Positions 1 through 5,931 are shown, counted from the first letter of the stretch. The stretch is 6,800 nt of DNA from an uncultured Ruminococcus sp. (GCA_902797495.1 CADBTH010000075.1:1-6800), one strand, 5' to 3'. A program made the numbers and translations. The notes: generated from the letters alone by a model not told the origin.

Positions 1-14
1 AGAACAAATGTTCG
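1..14 (+). promoter_or_regulatory. LexA (SOS) box upstream of recA
   Basis: The bases AGAACAAATGTTCG contain the perfect inverted half-sites GAAC and GTTC separated by AAAT. The Gram-positive LexA/DinR consensus is CGAAC-RNRY-GTTCG, and 13 of 14 positions match; only the first base differs (A for C). It lies 18 bases upstream of the recA -35 element. The inferred role is repression of recA by LexA, relieved by DNA damage. The site starts at the window edge, so any second box further upstream cannot be seen. Confidence 0.85.
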
Positions 15-32
15 ATTTTTTCGAAAAACCTA

Positions 33-61
33 TTGACTTTGGGGATAATATATATTATAAT
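33..61 (+). promoter_or_regulatory. recA sigma-A promoter
   Basis: TTGACT at 33-38 (5 of 6 to TTGACA) and a perfect TATAAT at 56-61 are separated by the ideal 17 bases. Transcription should start near 67-69, giving a leader of about 36-38 bases. The stretch between the LexA box and the -35 is rich in T and A tracts (16-28) and could act as an UP element. A polypurine ribosome binding site, GAGGGG, lies at 94-99, five bases before the recA ATG. Confidence 0.85.
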
Positions 62-104
62 TAACTTACGATTTCTAATAAATATTAATATATGAGGGGT
101 AAGT

Positions 105-1223
105 ATGGCAACAGCGAAAAAGAAAATAGAAAAAGTCGTCGCGGTGGACGACAAGGCGGCCAAGAAGAAGGCTCTCGAATCGGCGATCTCTCAGCTTGAG
201 CGCAGTTACGGAAAAGGTACGGTCATCAAGATGGGCGAGAACGCCAACATGAATATAGACTCGGTATCGACGGGCTCGATCAGCCTCGACATGGCGCTCG
301 GTATCGGCGGACTTCCGAAGGGCAGGATCGTTGAGATCTTCGGCCCCGAATCTTCCGGTAAGACTACGATAGCTCTCCACACGGTGGCGGAGGTGCAGAA
401 GAACGGAGGAGAGGCGGCGTTCATCGACGCGGAGCACGCGCTCGACCCGGTTTATGCGAAGAATCTCGGAGTCAACATCGACGAGCTTCTCGTTTCCCAG
501 CCGGACAGCGGCGAGCAGGCGCTCGAGATATGCGAGGCGCTCGTGAGGTCGGGAGCGGTAGACATCATAGTCATCGACTCCGTCGCGGCGCTCGTTCCTC
601 AGCAGGAGCTTGAGGGCGACATGGGCTCGTCTCACGTCGGTCTGCACGCAAGGCTGATGTCGCAGGCGCTCAGAAAGCTCTCCGGCGCGATAGCGAATTC
701 GAACTGCATAGTCATATTTATCAACCAGCTCCGCGAAAAGGTCGGAGTCATGTACGGAAACCCCGAGACGACGACGGGCGGCCGCGCGCTGAAGTTCTAC
801 GCTTCCGTCAGGATCGACGTCAGAAAGGCCGACACGCTGAAGAACGGCTCGACTCCGTACGGCACGAAGGTAAAGTGCAAGATAGTCAAGAATAAGGTCG
901 CGCCTCCCTTCAAGGTTGCCGAGTTTGAGATGATCTTCGGCAAGGGCATATCGAAGTCCGGCGAGATCATCGACATGGGCATCGAGCTCGGGATCATCGA
1001 GAAGAGCGGATCGTGGTTCTACTACAACGGCGAGAGGATAGCGCAGGGCAAGGACAACGCGAGAAAGTATTTTGAAGAGAATCCCGCGATCCTCGACGAG
1101 ATAGAAGCGAAGATCAAGGAGCTGAAGGCTTCAGGCGCCGCGTCGGAAAACGCGGAGGTTACGGAAGAAGTTCCCGAGGACATCGACATCAGACTTCTCG
1201 ATCTCGACATCGACGACGAGTAA
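105..1223 (+). CDS. recA: RecA recombinase
   Basis: RecA is the cytoplasmic ATP-dependent recombinase that forms filaments on single-stranded DNA, drives strand exchange and stimulates LexA self-cleavage. The 372-residue protein is complete. The Walker A motif GPESSGKT is at 80-87, the catalytic Glu at 110, and Walker B IIVIDS ends in Asp158. The L1 loop region EGDMGSSH lies near 170-177. The allosteric Gln208 precedes the DNA-binding L2 loop, which is followed by NPETTTGGRALKFYASVR. Compared with E. coli RecA the core is shifted by 14 residues because of a Lys/Ala-rich N-terminal extension. The tail (about 352-372) is strongly acidic and ends in DIDDE, as expected for the autoregulatory RecA tail. 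The start is supported by GAGGGG five bases upstream. A LexA box and strong promoter precede the gene, and an intrinsic terminator follows, so recA is probably transcribed mainly alone. Tandem TAA stops end it (1221-1226). Confidence 0.99.
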   Translation: MATAKKKIEKVVAVDDKAAKKKALESAISQLERSYGKGTVIKMGENANMNIDSVSTGSISLDMALGIGGLPKGRIVEIFGPESSGKTTIALHTVAEVQKNGGEAAFIDAEHALDPVYAKNLGVNIDELLVSQPDSGEQALEICEALVRSGAVDIIVIDSVAALVPQQELEGDMGSSHVGLHARLMSQALRKLSGAIANSNCIVIFINQLREKVGVMYGNPETTTGGRALKFYASVRIDVRKADTLKNGSTPYGTKVKCKIVKNKVAPPFKVAEFEMIFGKGISKSGEIIDMGIELGIIEKSGSWFYYNGERIAQGKDNARKYFEENPAILDEIEAKIKELKASGAASENAEVTEEVPEDIDIRLLDLDIDDE

Positions 1224-1232
1224 TAAAGGGAA

Positions 1233-1261
1233 CCCCAAGGCGCTCTTCGTTTGCCTTGAGG
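1233..1261 (+). other. hairpin in the recA-recF gap (upstream of terminator)
   Basis: CCCCAAGGC at 1233-1241 pairs with GCCTTGAGG at 1253-1261: eight of nine pairs match, with one C/A mismatch and an 11-base loop. No T-run follows, so by itself it is not a terminator. It lies 10 bases after the recA stop and directly before the terminator hairpin. It may protect the 3' end of the recA mRNA or belong to a composite attenuator. Its role is inferred from position only. Confidence 0.5.
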
Positions 1262-1270
1262 ACCCCGTAT

Positions 1271-1310
1271 AAAAGCATAACCCCGGCGGGGTTATGCTTT
1301 TGGGCTTTTT
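1271..1310 (+). terminator. intrinsic terminator after recA
   Basis: A perfect 14-base inverted repeat pairs AAAAGCATAACCCC (1271-1284) with 1288-1301 around a three-base GGC loop. It is followed by GGG and then CTTTTT ending at 1310. The stem combines a GC core with a flanking A-tract and T-tract. The second T-run suits rho-independent termination of recA transcripts. Because recF begins only 41 bases later and I see no convincing promoter between, partial read-through could feed recF and the genes behind it. Confidence 0.9.
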
Positions 1311-1333
1311 ATAAGGCGTGAAATTTTTACCGG

Positions 1334-1340
1334 AAGGAGG
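1334..1340 (+). promoter_or_regulatory. ribosome binding site that sets the recF start
   Basis: AAGGAGG is a perfect anti-16S match ending 10 bases before the TTG at 1351. If the in-frame GTG at 1318 were used, this motif would lie inside the coding region and the protein would carry 11 extra residues that RecF proteins normally lack. It therefore decides in favour of the TTG start. Confidence 0.8.
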
Positions 1341-1350
1341 GCGATCCGTC

Positions 1351-2550
1351 TTGAAATGCAGCGGTATTGAGCTTACCGATTTCAGAAACATAAAAGAAGA
1401 AAGAGCGGAGTTTTCGGACGGGATCAACGTCCTCTGGGGAAAGAACGCTCAGGGAAAATCGAACGCGCTCGAGGCGGTCTACTATTTCGCCCGCGGCAGG
1501 TCTTTCAGGGGGGCCAAGGATCGGGATCTTATCAGGTTCGGTTCGGACTTCACGAGGATAAAGTCGGTGTGCCGGAAGGACGGCGCGTCGTACGGGACGA
1601 CGCTCGAGGCCGTCATCCCGTCGGATGAAAAACAAAAGAAGAAGATATTCAGAAACGGGGCGCCCGTTTCTGGCATAGGCGAGGTGATAGGCGATTTCAG
1701 AGCCGTTCTCTTCTGCCCCGCGCATCTGTCTCTCGTCAGCGGACCGCCGAACGGAAGAAGAACCTTTCTCGACATCGCGATCTCTCAGCTCTCAAAGGAA
1801 TATATGTCTTACCTCGCCGACTACAAGAGACTTCTGCTCCAGAGGAACGCCGCTCTGAAGACGGAGGCGAAGGGCGACTCCGTTCCGCGCGAGCTCTGGG
1901 AGACTTTCGCCGAGCAGATGTCCCGCTCGGCGTCGAGGATAGCGGCGTACAGATACGAATATATGTCCATGCTCTCGGAGCGGATGAGCAGGCTCTTCCG
2001 CGAGATGTCGGGCGACGCGGAGCGGCCGTCCCTCTCGTTTACGAGTCACTCGATCAGAAAGACGGGGGACGGAGCGAACGTTTACACGGACGAGGGAGAC
2101 GAGGAGCGCGGAGAGATAGAGGCCGACTCTTTCGACGGATTCGGGAACACGAGGATCGATCCGGACTGTCTTTACGAAAAGCTTCTGTCCGATATCGAAC
2201 GCGAGATGAAGAACGGCGCGACCCTCTGGGGGCCGCACAAGGACGACATCAGGATAAGGCTGAACGGAAAAGAGGCCAAATATTTCGCTTCGCAGGGGCA
2301 GATGAGGAGTCTTGCGCTGACGATGAAGCTGTCGGAGGGCGAGCTCTCGCACGCCATAGGCGGAGAGCGGCCGGTCATTCTTCTCGACGACGTTCTGTCC
2401 GAACTCGACGGAGACCGTCGGGCGTTCGTGCTCGGCTCTCTCGGAGACCGGCAGATAATAGTCACGTCCTGCGAGCCGTCGCTTTTTGAGAACGTCGGAA
2501 AGGACGTGAATCTGATGCACGTCGAAGCGGGCAGGATACGGCGTATGTGA
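1351..2550 (+). CDS. recF: RecF, DNA repair ABC-type ATPase
   Basis: RecF is an SMC-like ATPase that works with RecO and RecR to load RecA onto gapped DNA. From the TTG start the protein has 399 residues. It opens with LKCSGIELTDFRN, the usual RecF beginning. Walker A GKNAQGKS is at 30-37, the ABC signature SQGQMRS at 314-320, and Walker B ILLDDVLSELD at 343-353, with a coiled/helical middle arm between. The family is usually about 360-375 residues. The excess is an acidic, low-complexity stretch at roughly 239-262 (GDGANVYTDEGDEERGEIEA) before the conserved LYEKL and GPHKDD segments. The gene lies between recA and recX rather than beside dnaN and gyrB, its common place. The stop is seven bases from recX, implying a shared transcript. 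No clear promoter is seen just upstream, so expression may rely on read-through from recA or on a weak promoter I cannot recognise. Confidence 0.96.
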   Translation: MKCSGIELTDFRNIKEERAEFSDGINVLWGKNAQGKSNALEAVYYFARGRSFRGAKDRDLIRFGSDFTRIKSVCRKDGASYGTTLEAVIPSDEKQKKKIFRNGAPVSGIGEVIGDFRAVLFCPAHLSLVSGPPNGRRTFLDIAISQLSKEYMSYLADYKRLLLQRNAALKTEAKGDSVPRELWETFAEQMSRSASRIAAYRYEYMSMLSERMSRLFREMSGDAERPSLSFTSHSIRKTGDGANVYTDEGDEERGEIEADSFDGFGNTRIDPDCLYEKLLSDIEREMKNGATLWGPHKDDIRIRLNGKEAKYFASQGQMRSLALTMKLSEGELSHAIGGERPVILLDDVLSELDGDRRAFVLGSLGDRQIIVTSCEPSLFENVGKDVNLMHVEAGRIRRM

Positions 2551-2557
2551 GGATGAA

Positions 2558-3199
2558 ATGTACCGGATAAAGAAAATCGAAAAGAACGGCGGGATCTTTA
2601 TCGTAAGGGTCTCGGGCGAGGGCGACGACGCGGGCTTTGATGAAAAATGCCTTGTCGCGAAGGAGTTTTTTCTCCCCCTCGGCTTAACGGAGGGAGAGCT
2701 GACCGACGAGGACGGGGCTCGCTCCCTGTTGTCGGCCGCGGATCTCACCGCCGCGGTCTCGAAAGCGCTCGACGTTCTCTCCTACTCGAACGTCAGCCGC
2801 CGCGCGCTCGTCGAAAAACTGAGATTCAGGCACAAGATCGGAAAGGACACCGCGGAGGCGGCGGCGGATTACGCGGTCGGGCGCGGCTACCTCGACGAGG
2901 AATCTCAGGCGAAGAAGATAGCGCAGAGCGCGGTGAGGAGCAAGATGTGGGGACGGCGCAGGATCGCGTCCGACCTCTATGCGAAAGGATACTCTAAGGA
3001 GACGGCGCAGAACGCCGCGGCGCAGATACCGGAGGAAGATTACCGCGAGGCGCTCGGAAGGCTGATCTCAAAGAAAGTAAAAGCCGCGCCGAAAGACGGT
3101 GCGGAATACAACAGGATAATATCGTCCCTGATAAGGCTCGGACACAGCCCTTCCGACGTACGTGAGGCGCTGAGGGAGAACTTCGGGGAAGAAGAATAA
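2558..3199 (+). CDS. recX: RecX, RecA regulatory protein
   Basis: RecX binds RecA and limits filament growth. The 213-residue product has the layout of Bacillota RecX: an N-terminal strand-rich part (1-65) followed by tandem three-helix repeats. Recognisable segments are ALDVLSYSNVSRRALVEKL at 70-88, the repeat junction YAVGRGYLDEESQAKKIAQS at 105-124, and KMWGRRRIASDLYAKGYS from 129. The last repeat has the form RLISKKVKAAPK...LIRLGHSPSDVREAL. It is longer than E. coli RecX (166) and shorter than B. subtilis RecX (264). The start is an ATG with GTGAGG five bases upstream; that motif overlaps the recF stop codon, so translation is probably coupled to recF. A nearer ATG at 2553 is in another frame and stops after five codons. 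recX commonly follows recA directly; here recF lies between. Confidence 0.95.
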   Translation: MYRIKKIEKNGGIFIVRVSGEGDDAGFDEKCLVAKEFFLPLGLTEGELTDEDGARSLLSAADLTAAVSKALDVLSYSNVSRRALVEKLRFRHKIGKDTAEAAADYAVGRGYLDEESQAKKIAQSAVRSKMWGRRRIASDLYAKGYSKETAQNAAAQIPEEDYREALGRLISKKVKAAPKDGAEYNRIISSLIRLGHSPSDVREALRENFGEEE

Positions 3200-3212
3200 A
3201 AAGGACGTACAC

Positions 3213-4544
3213 ATGGCAAAGATCGGATTCATATCGCTCGGATGCGCCAAAAACCTGGTCGACACCGAGATAATGCTTCATCACGTCGCGGAGGCGGGTC
3301 ACGAGATCACCCCGGACGAGACTGAGGCGGACGTTGTTATAATCAACACTTGCGGATTTATCGAGAGCGCGAAGAAAGAGGCGATCGACAACATACTCGA
3401 CGTCGCGTGGCTCAAGGAAAACCGCTCGCTCAAGGCGATAATCGTCACGGGGTGTCTCGCCGAGAGGTACCGCGACGAAGTTCTGTCTCAGTTCCCCGAG
3501 GTGGACGCGGTGCTCGGAACGGGGAGCATCCACAGCATAGTCGAGGCGGTGGACGCGGTGCTCGCGGGCAGGAAGTTCTCGGAATTCCGCGATCAGGAAA
3601 AGATCGATTTCGGCGGAGACCGCATAGTGACGACGGGCGACACCTTCGCGTATCTTAAGATCTCGGAGGGCTGCCGCAACCGCTGCACATACTGCGCGAT
3701 CCCCAATATACGCGGAAACTTCCGCTCGAGGGACATGGACGCGCTCGTCGCGGAGGCGAAGGATCTCGAGCGTCTCGGGATAAAGGAGCTCGATATAATC
3801 GGGCAGGACACGACGGCGTACGGGATCGATCTGTACGGCGACTACAAGCTCCCGGAGCTCATCCGCAGGATCAGCGAGGAGACGGACATCCCGTGGATCA
3901 GAGTTCTTTACTGCTATCCCGACAAGATAACGGACGAGTTCGTCGGGGAGATGAGGACGAATCCGAAGCTCCTTCACTACCTGGATATGCCGATCCAGCA
4001 TATCTCGGACAATATGCTGAAGGCTATGAACCGCCACGGAGACTCGGCGTGCATCAAGGACGCGGTCTCCCGCATCCGCGCGGCCGTCCCTGACGTCGTT
4101 CTTCGCACAACGGCGATCGTCGGCTTCCCCGGCGAGACCGAGGAGGACTTTGAAGAGCTGTGCCGCTACGTGCTCGACGCGAAGTTCGAGCGTTTCGGCG
4201 CGTTCCCGTACTCGCGCGAGGAGAACACCCCCGCGTACGATTTCGACGGTCAGATAGACGAGCAGGTGAAGCAGGACAGATACGACATCCTGATGCGCCA
4301 TCAGCTCTCCGTCAGCGAAGAGATCGAGAAGAGCTTCGTCGGTAAAACGCTCAGGGTTCTGTGCGAGGACTTCGACCACGTCAGCGAAGCGTGGGTCGGG
4401 CGCTCGTACATGGACGCGCCGGACGTCGACGGAAAGGTCTTCTTCACCTCTCCCTCCGGCACGAAGTTCACCCCGGGCGAGTTCGTCGACGTGGTGATAA
4501 CGGAAGCTCTCGACTACGATCTTGTCGGACGGACGGCTATCTGA
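3213..4544 (+). CDS. rimO: RimO, ribosomal protein S12 methylthiotransferase
   Basis: RimO is a radical SAM enzyme that adds a methylthio group to a conserved aspartate of ribosomal protein S12 (Asp88 in E. coli), near the decoding centre. The 443-residue protein is full length. The N-terminal methylthiotransferase domain carries the cysteines of the auxiliary iron-sulfur cluster at 11 (SLGCAKN), 47 (INTCGF) and 81 (TGCLAER). The radical SAM motif CRNRCTYC gives Cys154, Cys158 and Cys161. QDTTAYGIDLYG follows further on, and a TRAM domain occupies about 375-443. SLGCAKNLVDTE and QDTTAYG favour RimO over the tRNA enzyme MiaB. The ATG is preceded by AAAGGA at a seven-base spacing, and 13 bases separate it from recX. 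In many Bacillota rimO is found near recA (with pgsA and cinA), so its presence here fits, but pgsA and cinA are absent from this side. Confidence 0.97.
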   Translation: MAKIGFISLGCAKNLVDTEIMLHHVAEAGHEITPDETEADVVIINTCGFIESAKKEAIDNILDVAWLKENRSLKAIIVTGCLAERYRDEVLSQFPEVDAVLGTGSIHSIVEAVDAVLAGRKFSEFRDQEKIDFGGDRIVTTGDTFAYLKISEGCRNRCTYCAIPNIRGNFRSRDMDALVAEAKDLERLGIKELDIIGQDTTAYGIDLYGDYKLPELIRRISEETDIPWIRVLYCYPDKITDEFVGEMRTNPKLLHYLDMPIQHISDNMLKAMNRHGDSACIKDAVSRIRAAVPDVVLRTTAIVGFPGETEEDFEELCRYVLDAKFERFGAFPYSREENTPAYDFDGQIDEQVKQDRYDILMRHQLSVSEEIEKSFVGKTLRVLCEDFDHVSEAWVGRSYMDAPDVDGKVFFTSPSGTKFTPGEFVDVVITEALDYDLVGRTAI

Positions 4545-4545
4545 A

Positions 4546-5358
4546 ATGCTGAAGGTCGACATCCTTTTTTCGAGCAGCAGCGGGAACTGCACGCTCGTAC
4601 GGACGGAAAAAACTCAAATACTTATCGACTGCGGAAGGAGCGCAAGAGCGGTCTGCACGGCTCTTCGCGAGGCGGGGAGCGACGTCGGCGCCGTTTCCGC
4701 GATATTCATAACCCACGAACACGCCGACCACGTCGCCGCTCTCGGGGTTCTCTGCAGAAAAAAACCGATACCCGTCCACATGACGGAAAAGAGCGCGGCG
4801 GCGATGCCCGAAAAGTGCCGTCCGGACAGTCTTGTCGTTCATCCGCGCGAATACTCCGAGACCGTCGGTGATATCGAGGTCTCGTCGTTCCCTCTTCCCC
4901 ATGACAGCGCCGACCACGTCGGCTACGTCGTAACGGACTCGTGCGGCGACTCGTTCGGGATCGCGACGGACATGGGTCACGTCACGGAGAGCGCGATAGA
5001 AAACCTGTCGCGCTGCCGCAGGGTCATGATCGAGGCGAATCACGACGAGGAGATGCTCGCCGAGGGACGCTATCCGCCTTTTCTGAAGCGCAGGATACTC
5101 TCTCCCCGCGGCCATCTTTCAAACTCCGACTGCGCGGAGCTCGCGTGTCTTCTCGCGGAGCGCGGCTGCGAGGCGATAGCCCTCGCCCACCTCTCGCCCG
5201 AGAACAATCTGCCGTCGCTCGCGTACTCGGACGTGCGATGCGCGCTCGACAGCGCGGGATACCGGGGCTGCGAGCTGACTGTCGCCGACCGCGAATTTGC
5301 GGTGCGCCTCCCCGACGGAAAGACAAACTGCGAGGTCATATCTTATGCTGAGAATTAA
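4546..5358 (+). CDS. walJ: WalJ/YycJ-type metallo-beta-lactamase-fold hydrolase
   Basis: This is a cytoplasmic metallo-beta-lactamase-fold hydrolase of the WalJ/YycJ group. Bacillus homologues have been reported as DNA exonucleases affecting mutation rate, so a DNA substrate is plausible but inferred. From the ATG the product is 270 residues. It opens with MLKVDILFSSSSGNC, matching the family's SSGSSGN start. The metal site HEHADH spans 57-62, with His119 (PHDSADHVGY), Asp142 (ATDMGH) and His215 (ALAHLS) as further likely ligands. EANHDEEM (His166) and SPRGHLSN are also typical. The ATG lies one base after the rimO stop, suggesting coupling. An in-frame TTG at 4522 would add eight unconserved residues inside rimO and is less likely. 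In Bacillota this gene commonly sits with walR-walK-walH-walI and rlmH; only rlmH is present here. Confidence 0.88.
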   Translation: MLKVDILFSSSSGNCTLVRTEKTQILIDCGRSARAVCTALREAGSDVGAVSAIFITHEHADHVAALGVLCRKKPIPVHMTEKSAAAMPEKCRPDSLVVHPREYSETVGDIEVSSFPLPHDSADHVGYVVTDSCGDSFGIATDMGHVTESAIENLSRCRRVMIEANHDEEMLAEGRYPPFLKRRILSPRGHLSNSDCAELACLLAERGCEAIALAHLSPENNLPSLAYSDVRCALDSAGYRGCELTVADREFAVRLPDGKTNCEVISYAEN

Positions 5359-5827
5359 GATCGTCACCGTCGGCTCGCTCTCCGAGCCGCACTGGAAGGC
5401 TGCTTGCGAAGAATACAGGAAGCGTCTGACAGGCTCCGCCTCCGTCACGGAGGTCTGCCTGAAGGAAGAGAAACTGAAGAGCTCTCCGTCGGACGCAGAG
5501 ATAAAACGCGCGCTCGACGCGGAGGGAGAGAGGATACTCGCCGAGATACCGAAGAGGGCGCTCGTCGTTCCGCTCTGCACAGAGGGACGTCAGTTTTCGT
5601 CCGAACAACTCGCCGCAAAGCTCGACGAAGCGGCGTCGGCGGGAAAGAGCGAGATATGCTTTATCGTCGGCTCGTCATACGGGCTCTCGGACAAGGTAAA
5701 GGCGGCGGGCGACTTAAAGCTCTCGATGTCGGCGCTCACCTTCCCGCACCAGTTGGCGCGAGTAATGCTCTACGAGACCGTCTACCGCTGCATATCGATA
5801 CTCTCGGGCGGAAAATATCACAAATAA
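5345..5827 (+). CDS. rlmH: RlmH, 23S rRNA pseudouridine-1915 N3-methyltransferase
   Basis: RlmH is a SPOUT-class SAM-dependent enzyme that methylates pseudouridine 1915 in helix 69 of 23S rRNA, at the subunit interface next to the decoding site. The 160-residue protein has the normal family length (about 155-160). It begins MLRIKIVTVG. The SAM-binding knot loop FIVGSSYGLSD (106-116) has Ser110 where many relatives have a second Gly. SALTFPHQLARVMLYETVYR follows, and the protein ends in the invariant YHK at 158-160. The start ATG lies inside the end of walJ, giving a 14-base overlap, with GAGGT eight bases upstream. A longer in-frame TTG start at 5297 would add 16 unconserved residues and is rejected. 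In staphylococci the 3' end of this gene is the SCCmec attachment site; here it is intact and no element is seen. Confidence 0.97.
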   Translation: MLRIKIVTVGSLSEPHWKAACEEYRKRLTGSASVTEVCLKEEKLKSSPSDAEIKRALDAEGERILAEIPKRALVVPLCTEGRQFSSEQLAAKLDEAASAGKSEICFIVGSSYGLSDKVKAAGDLKLSMSALTFPHQLARVMLYETVYRCISILSGGKYHK

Positions 5828-5831
5828 ACAA

Positions 5832-5848
5832 AAATAATACGATTATTT
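5832..5848. repeat. AT-only inverted repeat after rlmH
   Basis: AAATAAT and ATTATTT are perfect seven-base arms around an ACG loop, starting four bases after the rlmH stop. The stem has no GC pairs and no T-run follows, so it is a poor terminator. It might be a binding site for a regulator of the next gene, or chance in AT-rich DNA. No other structure is evident in the 104-base gap apart from the promoter-like sequence. Confidence 0.3.
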
Positions 5849-5862
5849 AATAGTTTGCACAT

Positions 5863-5893
5863 TTGCTTTTATTTTGCGGGTGTATAATATAAT
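5863..5893 (+). promoter_or_regulatory. probable promoter of the downstream membrane-protein gene
   Basis: Two overlapping perfect -10 hexamers share a T: TATAAT at 5883-5888 and TATAAT at 5888-5893. The best -35 for the second is TTGCTT at 5863-5868 with a long 19-base spacer. TTGCAC at 5855-5860 is a better hexamer but too distant. The AT-rich composition contrasts with the genes on both sides. The -10 is convincing and the -35 weak, so strength and exact start are uncertain. A start near 5895-5900 would give a leader of about 35 bases. Confidence 0.55.
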
Positions 5894-5931
5894 CAAGATA
5901 AACGTTCTGCACGGCAGCTGAAGGGCATTTT

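Noticed and set aside
11..28. Palindromic TTCGA-T5-TCGAA / TTTTTCGAAAAA between the LexA box and the -35 as an upstream-gene terminator
   Set aside because: The stem is short and AT-rich, and no T-run follows on the + strand. It more likely reflects an UP-element-like A/T tract. The upstream gene is outside the window, so it cannot be settled.
75..647. 190-residue open frame on the - strand opposite the start of recA
   Set aside because: It is entirely antisense to recA and its promoter leader, with an Arg/Leu/Asp-rich product and no motif.
1318..1350. GTG at 1318 as the recF start
   Set aside because: It would place the perfect AAGGAGG inside the coding region and add 11 residues before the conserved RecF N-terminus. 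It also follows the terminator too closely to have its own ribosome binding site.
1792..2748. 318-residue open frame on the - strand over recF and recX
   Set aside because: It spans the coding regions of two confident genes and their junction, and its product is low-complexity and Arg/Ser/Pro rich. It is treated as a codon-bias artefact.
4522..4545. TTG at 4522 as the walJ start
   Set aside because: It adds eight residues that do not resemble the family start and lies within the last codons of rimO. The ATG at 4546 gives the expected beginning of the protein.
2994..4592. 532-residue open frame on the - strand covering all of rimO
   Set aside because: It lies opposite an unmistakable rimO. 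The product is Arg, Val and Asp rich without any recognisable domain, as expected of a shadow frame in GC-rich coding DNA, and I see no ribosome binding site or promoter for it.
5297..5344. TTG at 5297 as the rlmH start
   Set aside because: The added 16 residues are a shadow of walJ coding sequence. RlmH proteins begin at the equivalent of MLRIKIVTVG, and a GAGGT motif precedes that ATG.
5832..5848. AT inverted repeat as the operon terminator
   Set aside because: Seven A-T pairs with no GC and no following T-run make a very weak hairpin, so it is recorded only as a repeat.
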